NCBI GenBank assembly: GCA_944472135.2
Contig: OX235270.1
Location: 53,697,267 to 53,761,266, forward strand
Reading direction: 5' to 3'
Source: Trichobilharzia regenti
Lineage: Eukaryota; Platyhelminthes; Trematoda; Strigeidida; Schistosomatidae
Length of the DNA: 64,000 bases
The notes beneath the pieces were generated by a model. The model was not told the origin of the DNA. It was given only the letters and a program-made list of their open reading frames with translations, and ran no database searches. Positions 54,147 to 64,000 of the stretch are shown here, piece after piece. A program made the translations under genes and the position numbers. Positions within the stretch are counted from its first letter, which is position 1, and every line of letters begins with the position of its first letter.

Positions 54147-57100
54147 TGAAGGCATGGAGAACGGGAATATGCAAATAAAATTTGTTCGGTGTGTGGTATA
54201 TCCATTTTACGGTAAGATATTGTAGAGTAGCTGCAGCACGTAGTATTGAAGCTACGTGTAGTCCAAGAAAACTTCTTGCACGTAACAGTCGCAGACACGC
54301 GTAACACGGTCAGGGAACCCAGGAGTGTCAACATCTCGACGCCTACTGTCGTGCATTTGTTAGGATCTTAGACTCCTGTATGAGATGAATCGAAAAGTCA
54401 CTATACAGGTGTTTGCAAGTAGGTTACTGCTTAGTTCTCGTTTTCGTCACGCCTAGTCTTCTAGCTAGACCTAGTGCACCAGCAATCATCATAGATGGAA
54501 TATACAGGTACCTCAGGTGAATATATCAAATTGCTAACTTCAGTGAAATGTGAAAACATTGCACCAGCACACGAGACGAGAGATCATTATAACAAACCTC
54601 TGTAGTAACATCAAGACATATGTGGTTCAAAGCGCCAGTTCCAATGGCTGGAAGTCAGCACGTCAGAGTTCATCACTCGTACTACTTGACTATATCTGTT
54701 CACAGTGCTCAAAAACCGTAAAATGGGTGGACCTATAAAGCTAACGCGTATGAGAAAGTCTCAGGAAGCTGTGGACTTGTTCAAATAAGACAGGATATAG
54801 GGAAACCTACTAATCGCTTTCAAATGAATGTATTCTTGTTGGAGAAATTAGTTGGAGGATATTGAATGTAGGGTAGCAATTGAGGGTGTCCAAGCGGGGA
54901 AGCAGTCGTTAATAATCTAGCATGACAATTTCAGTGGGGAAGTTTAGCAGTAAACTAGCTTGACGAATGTCATTATCACGTTTCGACGCAAAATAGTAGG
55001 TGAGGAAACTTAACGTGTTCTGCGCCATGTAATACGTCTAATCGGCATCTTCATGCTGTGGGGGTTCAAAGCATGATGTAGTGCCAACCAAACTCACTAC
55101 ATAGAACACCCAAAATATAGCTCACAAAGATAGGTCAAAACAACTCGCTGGGACGAAGCACAAGCAAACACTCTTCAGTGCGGTGGTTCTTCGTGACCGT
55201 AACCAGTTTTTATGTGTATCCAATTAATTTTCTGATACAGGTATGTTGGTGGATGCAAAGAGAAAGCTGCTCTCGTTGGAGGTTATGTAAAATCTCAACG
55301 TAATTGGCTTAAATATTACTCGTAAAGCTTGATATTTCCGATTGTGAAAAGGTGTAGAAGGCACGGAGTGTTACTCTCATTTTAAGTACTTGTCGGTAGT
55401 TTATACATAAGTACTCGTATGACAAATTCATTGTAATCTAACCGTCACTGTGAGTGTGTGAACAGATGACCCAGGAATTCTCATGACAGTACTGCCGACA
55501 CTACAAGAAACAAAGGACTGGAGCAGTTAACAAAAACCTTTCTTACGCATGAAACCAAAGGCAGACAGACGGACATTTAGTTGGGTCCAATCGGGACGAT
55601 TAAAAGTCATTAGTTGAATCATGTAGATAGCTGCTCATGTGGGGACAGTTTGACTCAGAACAGCAGATCAACCAGACTAACTTTGGAGAAACAAGTTACG
55701 CATAGAGAAAAGGAGTCCCTTGGGCCGTAATAACTTCAGAAAATGATGAAGGGAACACGTCTCGTTAAAGACGATGTACTGCCCCCTACCATTGAAACAA
55801 CTAGGAAAATCAATTTTTAGCTCATGGTCCTCCGTTATGGAACTACTCTGCTAATCAGCGGTACTGCAGTAACAATTGGAGGTAGCAGTGTGATCTGAGA
55901 GAGCGCACTCAGCACCTTAGTCTAAGCTGCGATCAATGTTGTGATGCCAGTCAATAGCAATACCTAAAGTACTTCTATAGATTTATAAGTGTGTTTTGAG
56001 TCGCTGAAGGGTGAAGCGAAAGTGGCATGTCTCTGGTGATGACAATAAGTCTATTTTAATCTCGATTTGGAAGACGACAGATTAAGCGCAGGTAGAATCT
56101 GAATTCAGTTGATGTATCCAGGTAAATGGATGCAATAAACATAGTTGTGGAAGAATGACAGCGTATCTGCAAAATCACTAAGTAAAATGATTAGGATATA
56201 CGAAAGCGCAATATATACATTCGTGAATTTGATGTCGCCTATAATTTATGCGGCTGACGAAGTCTTTAGGAAATGTATCCGCTTAAGTATCCGAGCATTT
56301 TACATACTCCAGCACAACAAGTTTCACACTGATGAAGTACTAGGCTGAATTGTATGATTGTGACAACAGTGAATGTATGAAGTTATAACCATATTGAAGT
56401 GTGACACTGAGTGAGATAGTCTTCTAGTACCTGTCGCTGAATTATCAGAAATACTTGTGTCGTTCATAGTGGATTTTCATTATGTGAGGAAAGAGAATGT
56501 TTCGTTGGTGCTCAGCTGATTGTGAGATGAGATGAATTGCCTAAAAAGGGAAGTCAATGAAGTAGTTTCTTTATGGGATTCTGGTGAGGAGGTGAACAAC
56601 TTGAGTAAACAAGTCTACTGAAGTGAAAACGAATAAGACAGCAACTGACTGACACCAACCAATTAAGGCAATCTTAATACATAAGATTATGCATCATGAT
56701 TTCTAGGCTGCATTATTCTTACTAGTAAATTACTGTCTCATCTGTCATAAGGTAAAACACGTATTGATTTCATAGTGATGTCAGTCGTCTCCACAGACTG
56801 ATCGAGTTTTGAATCTGATTTCCTGAGACGTTTCACTTACACGAAATAAGTGCTCCAGATTTGTCAAAAGACTCGATATAGCGTTACATTTCCAAGTGAC
56901 GGATGTTAAAGGGTTGGAGGCAATCGCGAAGAATGACTGCATTTAATTCCATGTCTATTGGAACTCATCATCTCAATGGGAGCGAGTTGGTTCTCTTACA
57001 TACTCTTGTGATTTGAGCCAGAAACAGCAGTCATTATCTAGTGGTTGCTTGCATAACTTACGCGGCTAGTCACAACCATAAAGAATGCAACGGATTTATC

Positions 57101-58816
57101 TTATCGTGCAGAAACTCCTCCCACTGTGTGATTCAATTTTATGGAGTGAAATTTCTACAGGTTATAGTGTTTCAGCCTTTTCCCAGGCTCTTCTCTTCCT
57201 TTCTTTTGATGCTTTTTATTGCGTTTCCTCCGTTTTGCTGTTTTTTGTTTATAGGTCTTTTCCTTTATATCCTTATTATTTCGTCATATTTTATCATTCC
57301 TTCCCTCCATTTTGTTTTATTATGTTTTTTTATTTTCCATTACCAGTATTTTTTGCTTGCTTTGTTTTATCTTGTTTGTGATCCTTCTTTATTTGATTGT
57401 TTCTTATCTCTTCCTATTTTGACTTATTTCTTTTTTAACAATAATTTATTTGTAGACGTATGCTTTTTTGTTTTGAATTTACGTGTCCAGCTTCAAGACT
57501 GTTTTTCGATTATATAGATTTAATATCCACAATGGATTTTTTTTGGTTGATACTTTTTCTTTTTGTAATGTAGAGAAGACTGATCACGTTCCACAGAGCG
57601 CTATGTTCGGAATTTTCAGTAGTATTTACTGTCATACACGTTTTCTCTTCCTCGTATTCTTTATAGATTTTTTCAGAATGATCTTTATTCCCTTATCTGG
57701 AACGCTTTTCATCTCTGTGCTACTCTAGTTTTCTCTTTTAGAAGTCATCACAAAATATTCTGAATAGTATACGCAAATAATAATTCAACTCTTATTCTTT
57801 ATCTCTCTCTCTTGATTTATTTGGAATCAGTTGTAAGTTGCATGTAATTACATCTGCCTAGCATGTGTCAGGTATGTAGCCAACCACCAGAAAAAGATAG
57901 TTATGCATTCATCAGCTTTCTGGTTGCATTAAGGACAAATGAGTTCATGGACTTTCAGCAAATTTTGAGGATAAACATTGGTTCTATACTCATCTGATGT
58001 CTTTCTTTCATAGTGAAGACTGTCGACGATGATTTAGACAGTATTCCATCTGTTTTAATCTGTGATAGTGATGTATGATTTTACCTCTTTTACCATTATC
58101 AATGACTCCTAATATTACTAACAGTTTCTGGAAAAACGTCTTCAGAACTTTTTATTTGCCAGCGTCACAGCTGACTGAGTTATTATTACAAGGATTTATG
58201 ATATTCGTATAATACGGTAAATGTGACAACAGTATGCCTACAGCAAACTCCAGCGAAATAGGATTATCAGGAAGATAGCTAATTAACAATATGTATAATT
58301 ATTCTGAAATTAAGAGTTACACTTTTCCCACGACAACCTTATGTTTTAACGAAGGAAGAAGGGAATATCCAAATGGCAATTGGTTTGAATAATCTGCATT
58401 GTGTGTCGTCTCTTCGCTTAAGGACCAAGTATTGCTGTAACTACTTCCCAAACTCCAAGACTAGAAAATCAGAAAGCGTGTAAGTGTGAAATTCAAGGAC
58501 GATTCCTATTCTAAACTGATATGTATATATATTTTCTAAAACATACTAGATAGATAGCATGAACAATGCTTAATGTAAATTGGGCCTAATAACTAAATAT
58601 TTTGTCACCAAGCGCAGACTTCGTACATAATAAGACTGTCATAAAGAATAAATTACTCCTAAGAAGTCGACCCAGTAAAACATTGTATTGACGACCATAA
58701 GGTATTATCAATTAAAGATATTCTAGATCACTTTTAAAACTACCGCATGTTAAAAAGCTAGTAATCAAATCCTTTTAATTTGCTCAAAAATACTTTAATA
58801 TATTTTGGAAAAGAAA
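54147..58816. other. Long intergenic or intronic stretch, no gene recognised
   Basis: 4.7 kb without recognisable coding sequence. A T-rich plus-strand region at about 57170-57480 gives long hydrophobic frames that are products of base composition. It could be 3' flank of the lipase gene and the KH gene. Confidence 0.5.
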
Positions 58817-59119
58817 TTAATAATTTTGTAGTAATTTAAGAAGAGAGAAATAGATTACATTTACGGCATCAGTACTCCAGAAGTATCCTAAATGGTTATA
58901 ATTACGAATATAGTTTATTGAAATAACAGTTTTATTGATTTTTCGCATAAGTCTTTCAACATTCTTCTTCGTGCATAAGAAATCATTTCCTCCGTGATAA
59001 ATTACAGTTGGGACATTAAAATTTTGTAAAGTGTATTCAGGTGGTTTGCTCTGTCCGTAAACTTGTCTATTTAACCTAGCTCCATAGTCGAATTTCTGTA
59101 GCTGACCACTATTGATCAT
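58817..59119 (-). CDS. Acid lipase family, last exon
   Basis: Matches the C-terminal end of lysosomal/gastric acid lipases (alpha/beta hydrolases that cleave triacylglycerols and cholesteryl esters). MINSGQLQKFDYG corresponds to the helix after the lid, PPEYTLQNFNVPTVIYHGGN contains the strand before the catalytic Asp (GGND), and YNHLGYFWSTDAVNVIY contains the catalytic His (NHL; family usually NHLDF). An acceptor-like AAATAG directly precedes the first codon, so the ATG is internal to the protein. The exon is 100 codons plus TAG. Upstream exons with the nucleophile Ser (GHSQG) are expected to the right but were not found within the window, so introns are long or the copy is a fragment. Confidence 0.8.
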   Translation of the reverse strand: MINSGQLQKFDYGARLNRQVYGQSKPPEYTLQNFNVPTVIYHGGNDFLCTKKNVERLMRKINKTVISINYIRNYNHLGYFWSTDAVNVIYFSLLKLLQNY

Positions 59120-59449
59120 CTATTTGGAAATAAAGATCACATTATTTACTGCTTTTATGCTACTAACTCTTAAACTATTCAATAATTAGAAAAGTTTAAC
59201 TCACCCAGAAATAAGAACAATTAGCGAAGTGGCTACTGCCTGCTTCAGCTGCTTGTTGACACTACTCGATCTTAAAGAATCCCTTTTCAAAAACTAGATT
59301 CTTCCAAAATGTTAGTTTTCACAGGAACCGGCAGTTAAAAAAGGTTTTACTTCTGCATAAACAAACCTCTTGTAGTTTCCGAAGAGATACTAGTCACATC
59401 AACTAATTCTGTAAACTAAACATTCCATATATGATAGAGAAGAGTTTTA
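59120..59449. other. No recognised gene
   Basis: Probably intron of the lipase gene; no coding recognised. Confidence 0.35.
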
Positions 59450-59940
59450 GCTCAGGTGGATGATTTCGATGTGGTTGTGTTCTCTGAGCTGGATAGTTAA
59501 TTTGCGAAGCATTCGTTGCCCTACTAGGCGACATCTTCAGCGCATACTTCAATTTGAAGTGAGCTGTTAGATTTCTCTACGAGTTTATTAATCGTCTCTC
59601 CTGGTGACCTTGGACGTGATTGGTTGTTTTTGTGTGTTTTCACACCTTCTAGGTTACTTGCATTGGAACTGATTGTTTCTTTGATTTGAACTTTGACCCT
59701 TTGTGTGTGAAGTTTCTTTCTTATCGGTTAATAAATTTTGTCTATCTCGATGTGTCTATTGATCGATGATTCACTGGAATGCCAAGCTTCTTAAAATTCT
59801 CTATCATTCTTGTTGTTTCCCCTGTCTAATATTCGAACGTTGTCCCAGTCGAACTGATGTCCGTGGTTGTCTGTATGTAGTGATATGAGGGAGTGGATGT
59901 GATGTATTTTGACGGATAGCTTATGTTCGTGGATACGAAC
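59450..59940 (-). pseudogene. Penelope-like element, GIY-YIG C-terminal end
   Basis: The minus strand at 59935-59765 encodes IHSLISLHTDNHGHQFDWDN, then VRILDRGNNKNDREF, a TAA where Leu is expected, and EAWHSSESSINRH. This is the C-terminal end of the GIY-YIG endonuclease of Penelope-like retroelements (H-x-F-D/W motif followed by REF-EAWHS). The 3' untranslated part continues to about 59450, with the conserved-looking CTGAAGATGTCGCC. RT and the GIY-YIG motif itself are missing. Confidence 0.75.
59502..59545 (-). ncRNA. Possible degenerate hammerhead of the Penelope element
   Basis: On the minus strand CTGAAGA (59540-59534) is followed by an imperfect hairpin (GTCGCC...GGGCAAC) and CGAA (59515-59512). 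TGCG before and CGCA after could close it. This resembles the minimal hammerheads described in Penelope-like elements, but A15.1 is replaced by T and stem III is not convincing. Confidence 0.25.
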
Positions 59941-60139
59941 ATTCTATTCTGTGATAACGGATTATCATTGACCTAAAACGTGTACATTGATAACGACCTG
60001 AGATTTATGACTATATCTCTATTGACAGTTTTCACGTTTCATATTATTCAGGTGACCGAAATGAAAATTTGAATCTTATATACTCAGTGGAGGTAACAGT
60101 AATCAGTTCATCATATTTGATATTTCAGTGACCGGAATC

Positions 60140-60256
60140 ACAAGTTGTTTTATTTCGAAAGTGTTTTTCTTTCACTTAGTTACGAAAACACAGAATATCC
60201 TCGTCTCATGCGCTCAATTATAAATTTGGAGCTATATTTTGCACCTCTAGTCATTA
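60140..60256. repeat. 117 bp inverted repeat, left arm
   Basis: Reverse complement of 61171-61287 with only a few mismatches. The arms are separated by 914 bp. Confidence 0.85.
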
Positions 60257-60739
60257 TTTTATGACTTGAAGTGAATAATTCTGCAGCGTTTTCTGTAGAA
60301 TTTTGTCAACTCCGTAAAACTATGGTTCGCTTGATAATTTCGCAGTAATATAACAAATCTAATTTAATTAGTCGGGGCATCTAATGAATTTTCAAATAAT
60401 CCTTTCAATCACCTTCTTTTAGCTTGTCTTAAAATTGATCAAAGTAACATATACTTGAGTTATTCATGCTATAGGTTTGCATTCATCACAAATGAAACAT
60501 AATCATCATGTGGTGACTTTTACTTCATTGCAGTGTTCACAAACCACCAAGGGAACAGCTCATTTATGAAATCTGAAATTATGCTTATAGAAAATAAGGA
60601 ACTCTAATTTGATCAAATATGCATCCTATTCAGTAGTTCTCCTGAAGCTACTTTCTGGGTCAGATTATTAAGACAGCTACAACACCTTTGATGACATTTA
60701 TGTGATACAAATATTTTATTATTACTATTGTTTCCTTTA

Positions 60740-61175
60740 ATTCCTAGACGAACATAGGGCTTCAGGCGAACGTCTCCAATGCGTTCGGTTCTCTGACAAC
60801 GTTTTCAACCGTCTCCAAGTATGTCCACATGCTTTCATCTCCTCTTCACATGACCTCCTCCATGTCAACCTCTCACTGACGACTAACTCGCCGCTTCCCA
60901 TACGGGTTCCACTCGAGCGATGGTCTAGTGTGTGATGTCACTTGATGGTTTGTTTTCTCAGAGTATGGCCAGTCCATCTTCATTTCTCCCTGCATATTTC
61001 TTGCACAGTCGGTCCCTGCTGGGTTGGTTCGCTCCCAGAGATCTCTGTTGCTGATCCTTTCTGACCATCTGATCTTGAGTATTGAGCTAAGACACCTGTT
61101 GATGAAGGTATATAGTTTGTTTGAAATGATCTTGGTGACGCGGCGCCAAGTCTCTGATCCGTATAGTGAGTAATG
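60740..61175 (-). pseudogene. RTE/SR2-like LINE, RT C-terminal end
   Basis: The minus strand encodes LYGSETWRRVTKIISNKLYT, then FINRCLSSILKIRWSERISN, NRDLWERTNQ and, further on, RPSLEWNPYGKRE. This is the characteristic C-terminal end of RTE-clade RTs such as schistosome SR2 (YGAETW ... FINNCLRRIL ... WERTNQ ... W.P.GKR.RGRP). The RT core is absent. Frame shifts occur after WERTNQ. Confidence 0.85.
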
Positions 61176-61287
61176 ACTAGAGGTGCAAAATATAGCTCCA
61201 AATCTATAATTGAGCGCATGAGACGAGGATATTCTGTGTTTTCGTAACTAAGTGAAAGAAAAACACTTTCGAAGTAAAACAACTTGT
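61171..61287. repeat. 117 bp inverted repeat, right arm
   Basis: Lies immediately upstream of, and overlapping, the RTE fragment. It may be RTE sequence duplicated in inverse orientation at 60140-60256. Confidence 0.85.
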
Positions 61288-62127
61288 CTGATGTTGGCTA
61301 ATTCTGATAAAATTTATCAAACTTCAGATTAGTTTTACTTACCTGACTAAAGTGGACAAGATTTTTAATTGAGGTCCCTGCCGGGGAATGTGAGATTATC
61401 AGTGGAAGACGTGTCTATAACACAGAAAATATGTATACGTCGTCTGATTGTAACGTTAGGAAGTGAAATTTAAATATTTTGAGTGTGAAATTACAGTAAA
61501 AATTTCAAACCTTGGGTACAACATTTGTCTCTTGCGTTTAAAGCAATGTAAGGGCTGCATTTTTTTCAACGGAATGTAATATTTGTCCCTCAGGATATGA
61601 AGGACAACTTGAAAGTTTTAATCACTATAATGTTCCCTAGAAAAGGGTCTTGGCATTGACTTCAGTGTAAACTAGCAACTCATTAGAAATACTTATTTGG
61701 AAGTGATATCTGTTTTTTAGCTAAGTGGAATCTTGTCAACCAGTTGAAGTCCCGTATTTTCTATCTTCAAAGTCGTTGAGAAGATGACTGCTAGTACGTC
61801 GGTAAGAGTCATGCTTCATACAATAACACATAGTAGGGCCCTTCGAATTCAACAATTTTCCATATGTTGAAAAAAGACGTGACAAAGCTAATGGATACAT
61901 TCGTAATATATTTTTGTGACAGCTGGGCGAGGCAGTGGGAAATTTTGCACTTCCTCATCATTCTTTCCTTCTAAATATATCACTTAATATTAATATGAAA
62001 TTGAGTAAATTACAAAACTTTAGATACCATTGTCAACCAAGTAGATAAACCAAGTCGACATTCTGACTAGCTGTTTTCCTGCATTTGAAACTGAAGTTAA
62101 ATCACAGATTCAAATATTTAACTTTAA
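61288..62127. other. No recognised gene
   Basis: AT-rich DNA without recognised features. Confidence 0.4.
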
Positions 62128-62238
62128 ATTGTATGGAGGATTTCACCATGAGCTGGCATCAGTTAGAGAACCACTACTCCCAGGTTTTCCAGTTGTTCTC
62201 TAACTGATGTCAGCTCATGGTGAAATCCTCCATACAAT
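62128..62238. repeat. Foldback of SINE tail, 44 bp arms
   Basis: Arms 62128-62171 and 62195-62238 match at 43 of 44 positions and are separated by 23 bp. The right arm is SINE tail in normal orientation; the left arm is its inverted copy. Confidence 0.9.
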
Positions 62239-62458
62239 CAAACAAAAAAATCCCTACAAAACCAATACTTGAAAATTAATCTGATGCTCACTAGCGACTG
62301 GGTCTATTCAGGCAGTTAACCTGGAGTTCTAGTGGGAAGCCGTGACCAGTAGGGTACAGCAGGTCGAAGATGAGGCAGTAACTCGTCGAGGAAGACATTG
62401 GGAAGTGGTTGCGCTATGTCGTGAATTGGCAGAAGTTAGAATTCAAGAACTTTTGAAT

Positions 62459-62533
62459 CGGGTCCCAGTGGCTCAATGGTCTACGAGCTCGCCTTGCAAC
62501 CAGAAAGTCCTGGGTTCGAACCCCGGTGGGTGC
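62459..62533 (+). promoter_or_regulatory. tRNA-like RNA polymerase III promoter of SINE
   Basis: Box A-like TGGCTCAATGGTCTACGAGC (62469-62488) and a perfect box B-like GGGTTCGAACCCC (62512-62524), with tRNA-like spacing. This is the internal promoter of the SINE and not a tRNA gene: the acceptor arms do not pair. Confidence 0.85.
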
Positions 62534-62579
62534 GTACTGCTGAGGAGTCCCAAACTAGGACGAAACAGCTGTTCAGTAC
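62534..62579 (+). ncRNA. Hammerhead ribozyme (Sm-alpha type)
   Basis: Stem I GTACTG (62534-62539) pairs perfectly with CAGTAC (62574-62579). The core CTGAGGA (62540-62546) equals CUGANGA with G at the tolerant position 7. Stem II is GTCC/GGAC (62547-62550, 62558-62561) with loop CAAACTA, followed by the invariant GAAA (62562-62565). The minimal stem III (ACAGCTGT) leads to GTT, so cleavage is expected after 62573. Such ribozymes in schistosome Sm-alpha transcripts cut themselves. All required core bases are present. The very short stem III is typical of the family, though here it leaves almost no loop. Confidence 0.85.
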
Positions 62580-62681
62580 TCCCAGGTTTTCCAGTGGTTC
62601 TCTAACTGATGTCAGCTCATGGTGAAATCCTCCATACAATCAAACAAAAAAATCCCTACAAAACCAATACTTGAAAATTAA

Positions 62682-63756
62682 CTTTTAAGTCGAGCTCAGA
62701 CCTAATGACTAGTCACTAGTTCTAGTTATCTTAAGTCAGCTGACGTTAGCTGGATTATAAATGTTTGGTAACATTGTGAATTTTTTTGATTTAGAGCTAT
62801 TAAATAATATGGGCGTTTTTAAGCAAGTGTATATTACTTTTAAGTTTATAGCATACTTTCCTAATACCAATTTCTTCCTTCACATAATCAGATTCTATGC
62901 CTATGTGTAATAGCATTTGAAGTTGGATGGCTTTTAATTATAAGATCGGATGCCATCATATGAAGTTTTAGGTGGAAATTGAAACTGATATCTAAGTATA
63001 TAATTCTCTGTAATAAATCTTATTGAATATTTCTGGATTACACAAAAAACATATCTATAATCTGCTTAATAATATTATAAATTTGTCAGTTAACTTCAGT
63101 TCAAACCCATCAACACCACCAGACGTTCACTGTAATTAATAAACAAGTATACAATACAATGCACTGAAGTACATTGTAATCTGCATCCTAACCAGAATGG
63201 CATATTCGCACAGTTTCTGAATTTAAGAATGTATGATGTAAATTTCAATCTTAGGAGGGACATTAGCTTCCCCACTGTTGCATTATAAACAATTTCAGTG
63301 AGATAATCATTTCGAGGTCAAGACTTAACTGGGATTTCTGGTGATTATCCAGTGACATCTGATACAATTCTGCTTTAGCAAGGATGTAGTCATGAGGTGA
63401 TGATGAAGGAGCTAGCGGGAAATTCATTAGTAATTGATATTAGTTTATGACGACGAAATTCAGTTTGACATCAGTAAAATTCGTATAAATCAAAAATCGG
63501 AACATTTTTAGTTACTATTTGCAAGAGAGGAAACAGGAGGAGAATTCATGAGAAATACAAATTTCAAAGTTAGAGGATTCCACTTGTTACGACTAATTAA
63601 ATTCAAGTGTACTTTTGATTGGGCACTAGTTAGTAACTAGTGTAATTGGTCTAGTCCTTTGTTCGGCGTAGACTGAATTCTACCAGTCAAATTTGCAATT
63701 AATTAATGCCCAATCAAAAAGTATTCAATACAGTCCTATTGGAGGTCAATAGCGAG
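62682..63756. other. No recognised gene
   Basis: AT-rich DNA. No coding or repeat recognised apart from short palindromic CTAGT motifs near 62708 and 63627. Confidence 0.4.
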
Positions 63757-63945
63757 TACAAATAGCTCAGTGGTAACGTCTCTGACTGCAGTACTCACTG
63801 GGTGACGCATGTTCGAATATCAGAAGGGGAATAAGTACCTTCAAGGTTTCAGATACGCCTTGCTGACTGGTGAGTGCCAACTAGCACAAAACCTAAGTCG
63901 AAGACCTCCTGCTGACTGCTTCCAACTGTCTAATAAAATCCTTGT
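63757..63945 (+). repeat. tRNA-derived SINE, second family
   Basis: Box A-like TAGCTCAGTGGTAACG (63765-63780) and a box B-like GTTCGAATATC (63810-63820) 30 bp on, followed by a non-tRNA body and AATAAAATCC near the end. No hammerhead core is present. The second half of box B has drifted. Confidence 0.6.
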
Positions 63946-64000
63946 TTTCATGTATGAATGTATGTATGTAGCAACACTTAATGTCTTTACACCTTTGTAT

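Larger units (their letters stand above)
62172..62681 (+). repeat. Sm-alpha-like SINE with hammerhead, tandem arrangement
   Basis: Two tails (62172-62276 and 62574-62681) are almost identical. Between them lie about 180 bp of leader, a tRNA-like polymerase III promoter, and the hammerhead. The first tail begins at the base that corresponds to the first base after the hammerhead cleavage site, so 62172-62573 looks like one unit measured from cleavage site to cleavage site. Confidence 0.8.

Noticed and set aside
57041..57728. Long hydrophobic frames suggestive of a multi-pass membrane protein
   Set aside because: Overlapping hydrophobic frames in two phases arise from T-rich DNA; no splice sites or conserved residues stand out.
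62459..62533. tRNA gene
   Set aside because: Promoter boxes are good but the acceptor stem does not pair and a hammerhead follows; it is a SINE head.

Overview
The window looks like a transposon-dense stretch of a blood-fluke (Schistosoma) nuclear genome. Three things point there. Two host coding segments have animal-type exon structure, one with extremely short 31-42 nt introns near its 5' end, as is usual in schistosomes. Retroelement families typical of schistosomes are present: CR1-like and RTE/SR2-like LINEs, a Penelope-like element, Ty3/gypsy and BEL/Pao-type LTR elements, and Merlin and MULE DNA transposons. There is also a SINE with a tRNA-like promoter and a hammerhead ribozyme, as in the Sm-alpha family. 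I cannot name the species.

Layout. 1-1.3 kb: open reading frame of a LINE ORF1 that runs off the left edge (minus). 6.1-10.8 kb: a decayed CR1-like LINE (minus). 11.1-18.6 kb: a second CR1-like LINE (plus) broken by a solo LTR and by a 3.8 kb LTR element (copy E1), which itself carries a Ty3/gypsy deletion derivative. 19.1-29.9 kb: a cluster of further copies of the E1 family (E2-, E2+, E3, E4) in both orientations, joined by recombination junctions. 29.9-30.7 kb: LINE ORF1 with a PHD-like finger. 31-36 kb: LINE, Merlin and SINE-like debris. 37-37.2 kb: a possible host exon. 37.7-39.9 kb: a MULE-like transposase fossil. 40.8-46.3 kb: LINE debris, a divergent E-family copy (E5) and a gypsy pol remnant. 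49.1-51.7 kb: the one complete host gene, a far-upstream-element-binding-protein-like KH protein in eight exons. 52.8-54.1 kb: second copy of a 1.3 kb block also present at 31 kb. 58.8-59.1 kb: last exon of an acid-lipase-family gene. 59.4-64 kb: Penelope-like, RTE and SINE fragments, including the hammerhead ribozyme.

The E family is the most distinctive feature. It has 340-371 bp LTRs (TGTCA...TGACA ends, 5 bp target duplications), a Gag-like protein with a BEL/Pao-type DUF1759-like N-terminal half, and about 1 kb of conserved non-coding 3' sequence. None of the copies here has a recognisable reverse transcriptase, RNase H or integrase. It appears to be a non-autonomous family that keeps Gag and presumably borrows pol from a relative. 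The copies are mosaics of one another.

The two host coding segments are not functionally linked. The KH protein would act in the nucleus on single-stranded DNA or RNA. The lipase exon belongs to a secreted or lysosomal hydrolase whose other exons are not visible here.
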